Below, in pieces: positions 23,516 through 34,800 of a stretch of 64,000 nucleotides of DNA. The position numbers were made by a program, and so were the translations under genes. Below the pieces are notes generated by a model. That model searched no databases. It was not told the DNA's origin and was given only the letters and a program-made list of their open reading frames with translations. Position 1 is the first letter of the stretch; every line of letters starts with the position of its first letter. The DNA is taken from positions 124,335 to 188,334 of the forward strand of contig FWCC01000295.1 of NCBI GenBank assembly GCA_900169235.1, written 5' to 3'. This DNA is from Zarea fungicola (lineage: Eukaryota; Ascomycota; Sordariomycetes; Hypocreales; Cordycipitaceae).

Positions 23516-23946
23516 CCAGTGCCGCTCGAGAATTGACTGCTCTGGCGATAAATGGCACGCTGGCGTCGACGCATGGCCTGACTACTGTCAGGGATTTGCA
23601 GACAGTTATACCGCTCTACTACGATAGAATCGTGAGTTGCATAATTTTGCTTTCAGATCTTTAAGATCAACACCATGGCTTTTAAATGATCTAATACTAT
23701 CTGCTCTTTCACTCTCCTTCGATTAAACTTGGTGCACTGCCTGTCCGATATTGCTGTAAATGTCCTGCGGGTATGTACGTAGTAACCTGACAAGGCAGCT
23801 AAAGAAGCGGCGCAAACAGACGGCAGCGACACAAGGAAACGCGGATGCGTAAAGAAACACCGGTGGCAAACTCCGCTCCTCGCCCATTCAATTGCTGGCG
23901 AACGCATTGGCTGGCTTGATGGCCTCCTCGCTGCTGCTTGGTCCCT
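23516..23946. other. Intergenic, no gene seen
   Basis: Short stretch after the second F-box gene. A residual F-box-like tail frame near 23520-23630 is possible but not supported. Confidence 0.45.
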
Positions 23947-24322
23947 TTGTCTAATTTCTAACTTGAAATATCCAGTAGGGCTTGATGGAAGAGAATGGAA
24001 GAAACGACGCTGGGGGCAACTGCTGCCAGCTGCCACCTTTACTGCCGTTTTCTCTTTTCCTTGGCTGCCAGCTCTCACTGGCACCACCGCTTCTCATCTA
24101 CTCACAGACGCCGTCAAGGCAGAGATGGCTGCATGTCTCGTGTTTTTCGTGGAATCTGGTCAGTCCCTAGACTGCCTTTGCAGGTTCATGAAAGCGTCAT
24201 ACGAGAACGAAGCACCTCACACAGTTTTCCAGTGCACATTTGGGAGTGGGATATTTGACAAAGCTGGTGGTGTTTCCTTCTAGCCCGACCAGACAATTGG
24301 AGTTATGGGCCATTTGTAAGTA
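23947..24322 (+). repeat. Dispersed repeat, copy A
   Basis: Collinear with 28420-28774. Shared anchors are ttgtctaatttc..acttgaaa at the left, tggaagagaatggaa, a block around actgccg..ctcttttcc, and gaccaga...gggccatttgtaagta at the right. Identity between anchors is patchy, so both copies are old. Copy A has lost bases inside the short coding-like exon present in copy B. Confidence 0.6.
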
Positions 24323-25379
24323 TACGTATATTCGGCAGTGACGCTTCATGGCTTACTACTGCATTGATATTTGGAAATTCGTTTTGCTAATTAATTGAAC
24401 GAAATCGAGAAGATCAATAAAATCAGCAAAATTAAGACCATCAAGAAAATCACAAAAATCACAAAATCCGGCCCGCAGCCAATCCCTGTCCTCACACATC
24501 ATCGGCGCCCATGTTCCAACGTCCTTTTGATCGTACTGCGGCCAATTAGGCTGTTCTCTGGGCCTTCAATACCCTTTGCAATGTCGCGACAATGCATTTC
24601 TCCTTTGGCGTTACGAACCCAGAAAAGGCTACGCACTCTACCAGATGGGCCGCCTTTTCAGATTCCGTTAAAATGATATCCTCGATGCCTTTATAACGGT
24701 GAAGCTCTCTGCGTCTACGAGGGGCATGATGAACCGAAAACCAGTTGCTGCTCTTTCACGTCGATCGAACCAATCCGAGTGGTTCTGCGGTGTTCGCGCG
24801 ACGCGTGGCAGAGGAGTGGGAGCTACTGTATTCTGTCAGTCTTCGAATTGCCGCAAAGCATGGATTGAACCAGGAGGACTTTGAGTAATACCTCACCATT
24901 CCCTCTCCGTCAAACAGGGCTGGTATACCAGTATTCTACCCCTTTCATGTGCTATCGCGCGCACAAGCCGAGGACGTGTCATGGAATTGCCATGAAATTT
25001 GGCATTATCGAGGAGATCGGGCCTCGGTTTGATGCGGCTGTCCACATCGACCTTGACAAATGTAGAGTGACCATTGACAACTTTACAGCCAACACGGGCA
25101 TGTGGAACTATGACAAGAAGTCGGCATTGTTGCCACTCCAACATCCGCTCTGGAGGATAGACGAGTCTGCCGGCCAGAGTATTTGGCGCTCTAAATCGTT
25201 CCCACACGCCGAAATCCAGCCTGTTATGCCCGCTGCAGCGTTTGAAGTGCCTCTAATACCCATAGATGCGTGGTTCTGACTCTGCCTTACTTACCAGCGT
25301 CGGCATGCTGCTCCAACACTGTCGAGCCCGTCACAGCATCAATGCAACTGCGGAAAAAAATTCCGATTTAAGCATGGAG
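24323..25379 (+). other. Ambiguous stretch before the zinc-finger relic
   Basis: Holds an open frame at 24881-25279 (132 codons, with WNYDKKSALLPLQHPLWRID) that I do not recognise. It may be part of the same decayed gene as the zinc fingers downstream, since the order and strand agree, but no splice pattern joins them convincingly. Confidence 0.35.
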
Positions 25380-26000
25380 CAGGATGCCATTGACGAGAAG
25401 TACTGGGCAATTAGCGAGGCAAATGGTGTCGACTACATCGATATAGTTGAGTGCACTTGGGCCGACTGCAAAAGCGTTTCTTTTGTTCAAGTTTAAATAA
25501 ACACATTGGCTTCATGTGAACCTGGGAAAGCTGTGACAAGATGTTCCCTGCGCGACAGAGTGTTGATCACCAGGAAATCTTTCGTCTCAAAACGGTAATC
25601 AACGAACGTGCAGCGATTATTTTTTTCGTTGCCATGTTTTTACTGATGGTTCTCAAGGACCTTGTCGTGGGGAAACGTCTAGGCACACTAATGCCAAGGG
25701 CGGTCCAATCCAGTTCAATCATCTCACGATCGCCATTCCACAGGCGGCAACTGCCCGGCGTTTTGTGTCATCAGCAGCTGTGCAGTGAAGTCGACGTTTT
25801 TCCCGCGTTGCTGCACTTGTCTAGCAGCAGCTGGATCCAGGTGCAGTGACTGATCCAGGTGCAGTGACTGAGTCACCACGGAGACAAGCCATGGAAATGT
25901 GCATGGCCAGACTGCGATAAGGCATTTACAAGAAAGATGGACTTGGGGTGCATTTAAGGCACAGAACGGAAGAACTGTAGGCTGCGAGTACCCAGGCGGC
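25380..26000 (+). pseudogene. Decayed C2H2 zinc-finger gene
   Basis: Three relics of C2H2 fingers lie in order on the plus strand. The first is CTWADC at 25452-25469. The second is TWESCDKMF at about 25520-25543, where the expected first Cys is a TGA stop (25517-25519), followed by a His near 25568. The third is CAWPDCDKAFTRKMDL at about 25899-25946, after which a one-base shift is needed to reach HLRHRTEEL. Stops and shifts separate all three, so no protein can be made. Fungal C2H2 factors bind DNA; this one is dead. An 18-bp direct repeat (gatccaggtgcagtgact) sits at about 25833-25870. Confidence 0.6.
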
Positions 26001-26192
26001 AGCTACTCGTCTGACCAGGCAGGCAACGTCCGACAACTGTCGTGACTGTTGACTTGTTTGCTTGGACTAATGTCAACCGCATCTGTAGCGGGATTTTGAA
26101 TACAATCAAGGTAGCATCATGATTACGAGAATTAACCTAATGCATCATTAACTGCTGCGCCGTATCCAACAAATATCTAATGAAAGGAAATG

Positions 26193-28321
26193 TCAATCTG
26201 TTTCAGCCAAGTTCTGGTCCAACTCCATTTCCATTCTACTTAACCTTTTAGCAATTTCAAGTCGCATCTCTTCAGAAATTTCGGCCCCCATCACCCGTCC
26301 CTTGACAGTACCCGCAGTGTCGATGTGTTTGTCAACGGTCGGCATCAGCCCGTCAGTTAAGCTCTTGCGCATGCTCTCCCAAACATCGCCACCTACTTCG
26401 AGTCTCTTTTCAAATGTCCGGACCACGTCCTCCGCGACACGCTCTCGTATCACAGTCTCCATTGCGACGAGCCGGAGCCTCGTTTCATTCGCGTCGCGTC
26501 CCATCCCGTTTATCCTCTTCTCCATTTCACTCATAGCAGTAGACATCTTCAACATCTCCGCGGATAGATTACCATTCTCTCCATCAATTCTAGAGACCAA
26601 TGCCCGTTCTTCTGTTAGTAGCTCTCGATGCTTCTTGTAATGAGCTTCTGCAAATTGAAGGTTCTCTTCGCAAAGCTGCGCTTGCTGTAACATTATCTCA
26701 TCTAGTCGACAATTATTGTCCACTGGCGACTTTACGGCATCTGGCGACGTGACGGCATCCTGTCTCTCCTCCAATAAGGTAATAGGCATTGACCGATTTA
26801 AATATGGGTGAAGCTCACGTGGATAGCTCATTGGATAATCAAATACAACCTTCACAAAAAACTCAAAGTCTTCGTCTGCTCCGTCGTCTGACTCTTGGTC
26901 TGCGTCGTCGACGGGGCTGGCTGGTGGTGACACAGGGTCTTTGTCATTGCTCGATAATGTAGCCACTATGATGACATGAGTAACTGGAGTGGTGGGTTCT
27001 TCTGTCCCCTTGTCTCTTGTAGGCGACACAGGAGTATCCTTCGTACCATACAGGTTGGCGTTATGCGAGGTAGAATCGTGTATTTTCTCGTTGGTAGGAG
27101 CAGCCTTCTTCGCCTTGGCCCTCTTCAGGGCTGGCAGCTTCTTAATCACTCGTCTGCTTGTGTCGGGACTGACAAGGTCACCACCCGACAACCATTTTAG
27201 GGTTCTCTTCGGTGTTGCGTCGTCGCAGGGATTGTCAGGCATCGCATCGTTTGTCCCCGATTCGTCAGTAGGGTCGGGACGCTTAGGGTCTGTCGAGTCT
27301 TTTATAAGACCAAGCGGTGTGCGAGATGATTTCAATGTCGCAGATTCATCAAGGGCAAACGGTTTGTTGACATTCAACGATGTCGAGGAGGTGTAGACAG
27401 TAAATGATGATGCTGGGTTGAGTTCAAGGTCCGCCTCCAAAACGCAGTCTCCCTTTTTAGGATTGTTTTCCCTGTCTTCCCCCTCAAGCTTGTCGTCACT
27501 ATCTGGCTGTCCTTTTGTCTCGCGAGCCTTATTGCCACCTGCCATGGACTTGTTTCTCCGTTTCTTGGTGGCCTCCTGGTCTGGATCGTTTGGGTCGGCG
27601 TCATCGGTGTCCCTGGTTGTGAACTTGTTGGTATTCTTGTCAGTGTCAATATTCTCTCCGTTATTGCTTGTTGTTATTATTTACCTTTCTCTTTAGGTAT
27701 TTCCCGTCCGCCCCTTTGTCTTTGTCGTCGTCGTAGTCGCTGTCGTAGTCGCTGTCGTAGTCACTGTCGTTGTCGCAGTCGTAGTCGCTGTCGCTGTTGC
27801 TGTCGCTGTTGTTGGTCGCCCCTAGCACACTCTCTTCCGCTACCTTGATTTGCTGCCCGTGTACTGCAAGCGTCGCAAAGAGCGGAATCTCCAAGCTTTC
27901 GAAAGTCGTAGGGTAGTGTGCTTTGTATTTTTCAAAACATGGCTTCGGATCCTCACGTTTAAGGACCAGAAAGGCGCGTGCCAACGCACCAATTAACTCT
28001 GGCTTGTTGGCGACCTGTACGGAGAAGAGCCAGTTGACAGTTGTCAGCTGTCAGCTGTTGAGGATCCCATTGTTTTTCTCCGGACCGGGGTCGCAATTTC
28101 CGCCCAATTTTATTGTTCCAGAAAGACGTTCTTGCAGACGAGTTCTTTTCCCAGTAGTCCCCAGCGTGCGCCCGCTCGATGTACTCTCCGTGCTCTGCGG
28201 CTGAGAGACTGCACGCATAGGTCTGATATATGCGAACGCATTCCGTTGCCTTCCTAGTATGTTCCGCATTGGCACTTGCTGGTAAGTCGCCTAACTGCAT
28301 TGGGGGAATGTTGGGTGCCAT
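26193..28321 (-). CDS. Hypothetical acidic/coiled-coil protein, probably frameshifted by a 7-bp duplication
   Basis: Segments on the minus strand are 28321 to about 28048, then 28047-27685, a 49-nt intron (27684-27636, GTAAAT...CAAG), and 27635-26193. The N-terminus is helical (MAPNIPPMQLGDLPASANAE). The middle has an Asp/Ser/Tyr run encoded by a gtcgtagtcgctgtc microsatellite, then a basic RKR patch, a long Ser/Thr/Asp-rich disordered stretch and a C-terminal coiled coil (about the last 200 residues, LDEIMLQQAQLCEENLQF onward). The first two segments are out of register; at the junction the 7-mer TCAGCTG is tandemly duplicated, and a single copy would make the frame continuous. I do not recognise the family. 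It could be nuclear or cytoskeletal. Copy B of the dispersed repeat lies just upstream. Confidence 0.6.
28044..28057. repeat. 7-bp tandem duplication (TCAGCTG)x2 at a frame break
   Basis: Two perfect head-to-tail copies of TCAGCTG. Seven is not a multiple of three, and the reading frames on either side differ by exactly this amount, so the duplication explains the frameshift. Confidence 0.75.
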
Positions 28322-28419
28322 GGTTGAAGTCCCTTGTTAATACGTCCCGTCAACACTTGGTAGTTTTGGTCCTGTTGAAGCTGTAGACTTACCGGCTACT
28401 CTGAATAATGCAGACTTTT

Positions 28420-28774
28420 TTGTCTAATTTCCGACTTGAAACAACAGGTAGAACTCAATGGAAGGGAAAGGAAGAGAATGGAATAATAACAATAACAAGG
28501 GCGTTATTGTGTGGCGGCACTGTTGACAAAATGTTGCCCGCTGCCACAGGCACTGCCGCTCTTCTCTTTTCCAGTCATATTCCAAGCGCATCACATTAAT
28601 TCAAGCCGAAATATTCAAAATGGCAAGTTATTTGCTTTAGTAATTTATTTTCTGGCCTCTTATTTTATATTAATCCAACACTTGTTCGTGCCGCTTTTCT
28701 CGCTACTCGTATGATCCGTGAGGATGGAGCCATCCCCGACCAGATCAACTGGAATTACGGGCCATTTGTAAGTA
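28420..28774 (+). repeat. Dispersed repeat, copy B
   Basis: Partner of 23947-24322. Near its right end it carries a short coding-like exon (EDGAIPDQINWNYGPF) followed by a good donor, GTAAGTAC. Copy A has the same donor but a damaged exon. This suggests both derive from the 5' part of a duplicated gene, not from a transposon end. Confidence 0.55.
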
Positions 28775-29243
28775 CTATTGACTCATCCATCGTCTAGCTT
28801 TAATGCAAGACATGTCAAAAATGTTCTTCGGACAATCGTCCTTGCTGACCGGATAAGGTAATACTTTATAAGCAAATTCTACCTTGAGTGGACGCAGAGA
28901 CAGGCAGCGCAGAACTTTTTAGAAATATCTGATTAAAATCTGATTTCAGTGCGCCAAATTAAAAGTTCAATTATTCAGTAGGCGGAAGAGTACCTGACAT
29001 TTACATGCTTGATTTTCCTCCACCTCCTGCTGCTCTCTCCAGCAGCTGCTGAGAGGACGCCCATCGTCAGGACACCGATGAAGTTATCACCGGAGCCTGA
29101 CAATAGAGGGCACGTGACGAAGGACCGGGTATATAGATCCGAGCTGGCTTCGACCTCGATAGGAGGAGCTAGCGATAATTCCTACAGCTACATATGACCT
29201 ACCTGCACATGTTGTGAATAAACGCTCACTCTTCTATGTTCCC
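28775..29243. other. Intergenic, no gene seen
   Basis: Non-coding; a short frame at 29009-29197 has no features. Confidence 0.55.
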
Positions 29244-31240
29244 TCACACCCATTGTGGGGGGAGATCAACCAGCTCAATGGATGCGCGCTCCCTCGCAAT
29301 CAGGTCGGCTGCAGGAGCCCTTGAGGCAACTGTAAGAGGATCAGTGCGGGTTGTGGGAGCACTTGAGACCGCCGTAGGAGCATCGGGGCCTACTGTTCGG
29401 ACAGCGGAATTGTGCCTCCCATCTAATGAGTCGTGTTGAATCCGCAAATTCGAGGCGACGGAGAGACGTGCATTCTCTTCTATCACAGAGTCTCGGTGCA
29501 GGAGGAGGAGCATTTCTTCGGCATCGTCGCCGGCAAGCCGCTGCCCTGATTTCCTTCGCGACTTCGGTAGCACACAAGAAACCGCCCAGCGGTAGAGACC
29601 AAGTAGTGGTTTCCAAAGCCAGTTGATGATCGACCCATCTCTCGTCTGCGGGATCAGGCCCATGGCCGGCCCCCAAACAAGCCATAGAATCCACCGCCGT
29701 TTACTGGTAGTACTAGAAAAGAGATCACTCAGTGTGATCATGTCGGGGATGTTGGGGTCGAGAGTAAACGGGAAACCAAAGCGAGCATATCTTCCCACAA
29801 CCGTCTTGCCATACAATTGGTTGTCTATGCTGAAGATGTAATTCTGAAATCGTCGCAGGGCTGTTGCTGAGTCCACAGCAGTGCTAAGACTGTTCAGCGA
29901 GGCAATGATCGAAGTAACACCAGTGCCAACGGATAAAATAATGGCATATGAACCGATTTGAGTGGCCACTGATTCTTGCGATCTTACTGTTGTCCATGGT
30001 GCCAGCCCAGTAGAGAGGCAAATTCCTAGAATCACAATGACATTTGCCAGAAGTTTCTCCAGTCCAGATTCGGCCGCTTTTTCAAGCGTCTTGACCTCGC
30101 TATCAATCATGGTCTTCAGATGTTCCTCTGCAGTCTTCTTGAACTCGCTTTTATGAAATCGACTGGGGTTGCTGAGTTCATTGTCAAGATTCACAGCAGA
30201 AAATCGGTTGAGACCAACGCCATGTTCAAAATAGGCTCTGCTCCCCCTAAAGGCCTTATCATTAGAGCTACGATAAAGGTTTGAAGTTGCAATTGTCCCC
30301 AGAAGCTGACAACTGAATTTTCTCAAATAGAGCGGATAATCGTCAAGCCAGTAAACGTGTATTTGCCGTCGGCCGGGTTCTCCAACTTATATAGGGAAGA
30401 AACATGATTGCTACGATCGAAGAAGACAAACCCGTTCGAAATTTCGACCCAGCATGCCTGATTACTCACGGCGTTCAGTGCCTGTTGAAAATAGTGGTAG
30501 AAAGCAATCGCGCTGGCCAAATTGATTCCAGCGTAGATGCAAACTAAAATTAAACGGACCACCGCGTCTGGACCACGTTGGCCGAAAATGAAGCCGTTAT
30601 AGATGGCGGTAAGAACAACCATGGCAGCAGCCATCCAGAGGCTCCAGAACTGCCACATCGCGGCGGTGGTGAGATGTTTCATTGCAGGTGATGCGGACTG
30701 AAACCAAACTTGACGACCGGGATCTTTTTCATTGAAAGGGGGGGCTTGGCGGCTTTCCATATATCCGCTAGCAAAATGTACATTCTGATTGGAAGCAGTC
30801 TCCTCAGGCTTCGCGTCAGACTTCTTTAATCTCCGAGGTTGGAGGCAGGCAATTCTGATGCGTGTCCTGTCGTCGGGATCCAATGGCGATACAAGATAGG
30901 GTACCCAAGCGCCCTTGAGAAGAGAGACAAGACCCCGCGTAAAGCCCTTCACCGGTAGGGCAACGCCCTGCGCCAACGACGAGCCGTGGTAAACAATATA
31001 GATGTACGTAAACGCGGTCCACAAAGCTATGAAGCCGGCGATGGAGGTGGTAGAAGCGCGCACTGCGAGCGAGCCTGTTGTTGCGTTAAATGCGCCATCC
31101 GTACCGTTTCCGGATGACAACGCCCGGCTCGCAGTCGCAGAATAGACAGAAGAGGCAGAGGATGGATTAAGCGCTGCAACATGGGCATCGACGGGCGGGG
31201 AAAAGCAGCAGAGTCGGCGGAAGAGATGTACGACGTTCAT
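29244..31240 (-). CDS. Polytopic membrane protein, family unknown
   Basis: Two exons, 31240-30357 and 30312-29244, joined by a 44-nt intron (GTTTAC...TTCAG), give 650 aa. The two open frames overlap by only four bases, so one spliced gene is more likely than two. Hydrophobic spans include IAGFIALWTAFTYIYIVYHG, WSLWMAAAMVVLTAIYNGF and LILVCIYAGINLASAIAF in exon 1, and LLANVIVILGICLSTGLA, YAIILSVGTGVTSIIAS and WILWLVWGPAMGLI in exon 2. A charged amphipathic stretch before the fourth span could be a coiled coil. The C-terminal 120 residues are soluble and low-complexity. No signal peptide and no transporter or channel signature. It is next to the ABCC gene on the same strand, 0.6 kb downstream of it, but a functional link is only a guess. 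Confidence 0.65.
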
Positions 31241-31825
31241 TGTGCTGGCACTGCCAATAGCAATAAAAGGTCATGATGGAGTTGGGTGCGACAACAGAAA
31301 AGAATCCGCGGGGCCTCATGACCTTTTCTTTACAATTAAGGAGGCGGCCTCAACAGACGGCCGGCTGAATGATGACAGCTTGAAACAGCAAGGAAACTCT
31401 GAGACATACATTTCAGCTGGGCTGGCAGGCCAGAATTGAGTAGCTGGAACTGGGCGGCTAGAAATTTCTTGCATAGAAATAGATACCAGGATTTGTGTAT
31501 AAATAAGTCGGTAAACAAACGAGGAAACGAACACAATCAACCCAGGGCATTCATAAACCCGCGTAGAGAATAAAGCCGAGTTGGACTGTATCAGTTGGAG
31601 TTTGCAGTCCACCAGACACTGTCCGTCCTCGGTGCGGGATCCTCAACCAAAGGCGTCTACGGATGAAGAAACTACAAGCACCATGGGCATCGAGTAAGTT
31701 CTAAACTCAGCAACAAATCTACAATAATATGCTAATGAAGAATTCAGCGAAAAAAGAGCAGAAGCGTAAAGCCATGCCCGCAGAGGGAAGCGACGCCATG
31801 CTAACCTGGCGCAATCGTAGACAGC
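31241..31825. other. Intergenic between the membrane protein and ABCC gene
   Basis: No gene seen. Should hold the promoter of the membrane-protein gene and the 3' UTR of the transporter. Confidence 0.55.
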
Positions 31826-34800
31826 CTAGGAAATCCTTCTCTGCCCAATGACCCGCCCTTCTGCCATCTTGACAATCACGTTGGAATCAGCAATGCTCTC
31901 TCTGCGATGAGCGACAATCAGAATTGTGCACCCCTGGAAAAAATCATTCACCACATCCCACACAATACGGTCGCGCCACCGGTCCACGCCACCGGTAGCC
32001 TCATCAACCAGGACGAGATTCCCACCATTTAGTCGCCGACGCACAACGGCGCGAGCAATGCAGAGCAGCTGCATCTCCCCGTGCGAGAATCCAGCGTCTG
32101 CCAATAGCGTATTGAGGCCGCTCTTGCTTTCCAGCGGCTCCCAGATGCGCAGGTGCACCAACGTCTCGCGGAGTATCTGATCCTTGTTGCTGACAAGTTC
32201 AATCTCCGTTCCGTCCGTTTCTTCTTTTTCCTCAGTCTTCTCTTGGACGATCCAACTTTTCTCAAAAGGCAGCAAGTTGTCCCGTATGGTGCCCTCAAAC
32301 TCGATTTGGTCCTGCGAGATGGTGATGATTTGGGAGCGCAGCTGATCCCGTGGAGCAGTGCGAACATCTACACCGTCAATGATGATGGAGCCTTCATAGT
32401 CAAGGAATCCCAGAATCGTCTTCAACAGTGAGGATTTACCACTGCCTGTGCGGCCCATGATGCCAATTTTCTGCCCCGGCTTGATGGAAAGGGAGACGTT
32501 GTGAAGAACCTGCTCCTCTGTACCTGTGTTACAGAGGTAGCGCGCAGATACATTTCTCATCTCTACCTCACCTCGGGATGGCCAATTCTTGGGCAAAGGT
32601 GTGGTGCCGTCATCAGACTCAACTGGGGTCTTGTCCAGGAATACGCTCAGTCGTGAGAGTGACCCTAGCGCCGTTTCCAGCGTTGTCCATGCCATAATCG
32701 ACCTATTAAAACTCGTGCCAAGAATGATTAGAACGAGAAACGCAAGGCCGGTCGAGTTTTCAGTAGAAGAGTCATCCACAAATAATGTGAGCAAAGCCAG
32801 GACGGTCGCAATGCCCGATGTGATACAATCCAATACCAGTGAAAGCAATTGCTGCGCGCAGCTCAGAAGATAGAAGGGTTTTTGAGATTCGTCCAAAAGA
32901 CGGAGACCGCGGCCCAGAGTGTGTGCTTGCCAGCCAAATCCTCGAATGTAGACCACACCATCAGCAGTTTCTCGAAATGAGGTGGCTAGTGGTGCCTGGT
33001 TCTCAATCTCTAAATGGCGAAGTTGGCGAGAAGTACGCAGGTGATAGCGCTGTACGACAAAAAGCAACGCGATGATGACGGGCATGAGCGCAATCATGTA
33101 ATTTGCGCCAGCGACTGCAATGCAGATTTGAATGAGTGTTGTAATGCCAAAGTAGAGATTGTTATACACGCCGGCGGGTATATGCTTTGCAATCAAGTCC
33201 ATGTCGACACTGTATCTGTTTAGAATGGAGCCAGAGTCCGTAGCTCCCAAAAAGCCAAGCGTCGATCGCATGACAGCATCGGACAGACGTCCGTGTAGTC
33301 CTATGCAGGCACGGGGCGACAGCTTTACCATCATGATGAACACACACGGGCCGCCAAGTAGACCAGCTGTGGCTGCTAGAAGTGCGTAACCAGTAAAAAA
33401 TACCCTACTGGTTGGTGCAGCATCAATCCACCACTTCATGTAAATAGTGGGAAAGCCTTCAGAGACGCACATGACTAGGACGAGAGCAAGCCAGGGAAGG
33501 AGCCTGCGCCACCCAACCTGATTGATCCAGAGAGAATAAAGTTTTGAATCTCCCTTTTGCCGACCCTCAGGGACTCGTGCAATACCGGCATGCTGCTGAG
33601 CAGTATTTGGAGACTGGGACGACATTGCTGCGCTGGCGTATTGGGGAATAGCTGGTGGGTTGTTGATTTCAGATTCAGTCTCTGAATCTGTTTCAGACTC
33701 GGCGTGCGGGCCAATGTCGTCTCTTTCATCAGGTGCGACTTGGTTTTCTTCATACAGCATAGTCATGATCAGATCTGTAAAGGAATTATCCGCCTCGTCA
33801 ATTGGCCTGTGCGAAACGCTGCCATTACCGTCCAGGAAGACAACATCATCCGCGACGTCCAGACATTCTGGCAAGTAACTCGCCATGAGAACAGTACAGC
33901 CAGACTGGCGGAGCAGTCCATCGTCTCTTTCACAGAGATCAAAAAGGATAGCCGTCGCAGTTGGGCGATCCAACGAGCTAAAGGCATCATCCAGCAAGAT
34001 GATTGATGTCCTTGCGTACACAGCTCTTGCCATGCAGACTCTCTGGCGTTGGCCTCCACTCAGTTTCATGCCACCGCTACCGATAACGCAGCGCTCACCG
34101 TCTTCAAACTGTGCAATGTCCTCCACCAGTCTACAGGCAGTGATGACGGTGCGGAACCATTCAGCATCATATTCCAATGCTCCAATAATACATTCCATGA
34201 CTGTCATGTTTGGCAGCCATATAGTCTGCCCACACAAGGCGATGGAAATGTCGTCGACATAAACGACACCATCGAGCACTTCGGCCTCACCTAATATGCT
34301 GTGCAGGAAGCTGGTTTTTCCAGAGCCAGTCTGGCCAAACACGGCCGTGATAGAACCCGGAGCGATGGATACGTTAATATTCTTCAGTAGCGGCGTCTTC
34401 GCACCCAATGGAGCGAGGCTGGCGTTTTCAAGGTGAATGATTCGAGAAGGATCCTTCCGTACGGCTCTTGTTACAAACACCTGAGCGCCAGAGACAGTGG
34501 GCCAGTATCTCGCGACATCGCGAGTCGTCTCACTTAAGAGAATGCGGGGATCCTCGTGTTCCTCTTGGCAAAGATACTCCTGTATTCTCGTAAAGCAGCC
34601 CAGCATGGCCATGGAGGATGGATACGACTTTAACAGGTTCGAAATTGGATTCTGGACTAGCGAGACGAGACCCAAAGTTGGGAAAACAACATCGGAGGAT
34701 AACTCATCTCCAAAGATGCGCCAGAACAGCGCTCCTGCGATGACAATGACGGGAGTGCTCATATCGAGGGCTCCGCAAGTAGAGATTGCGGCACCTTGGA

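Noticed and set aside
29244..30326. A second separate gene beginning at 30326 with an ATGA overlap
   Set aside because: Operon-like overlaps are not expected in fungi, and a phase-correct 44-nt intron joins both frames.
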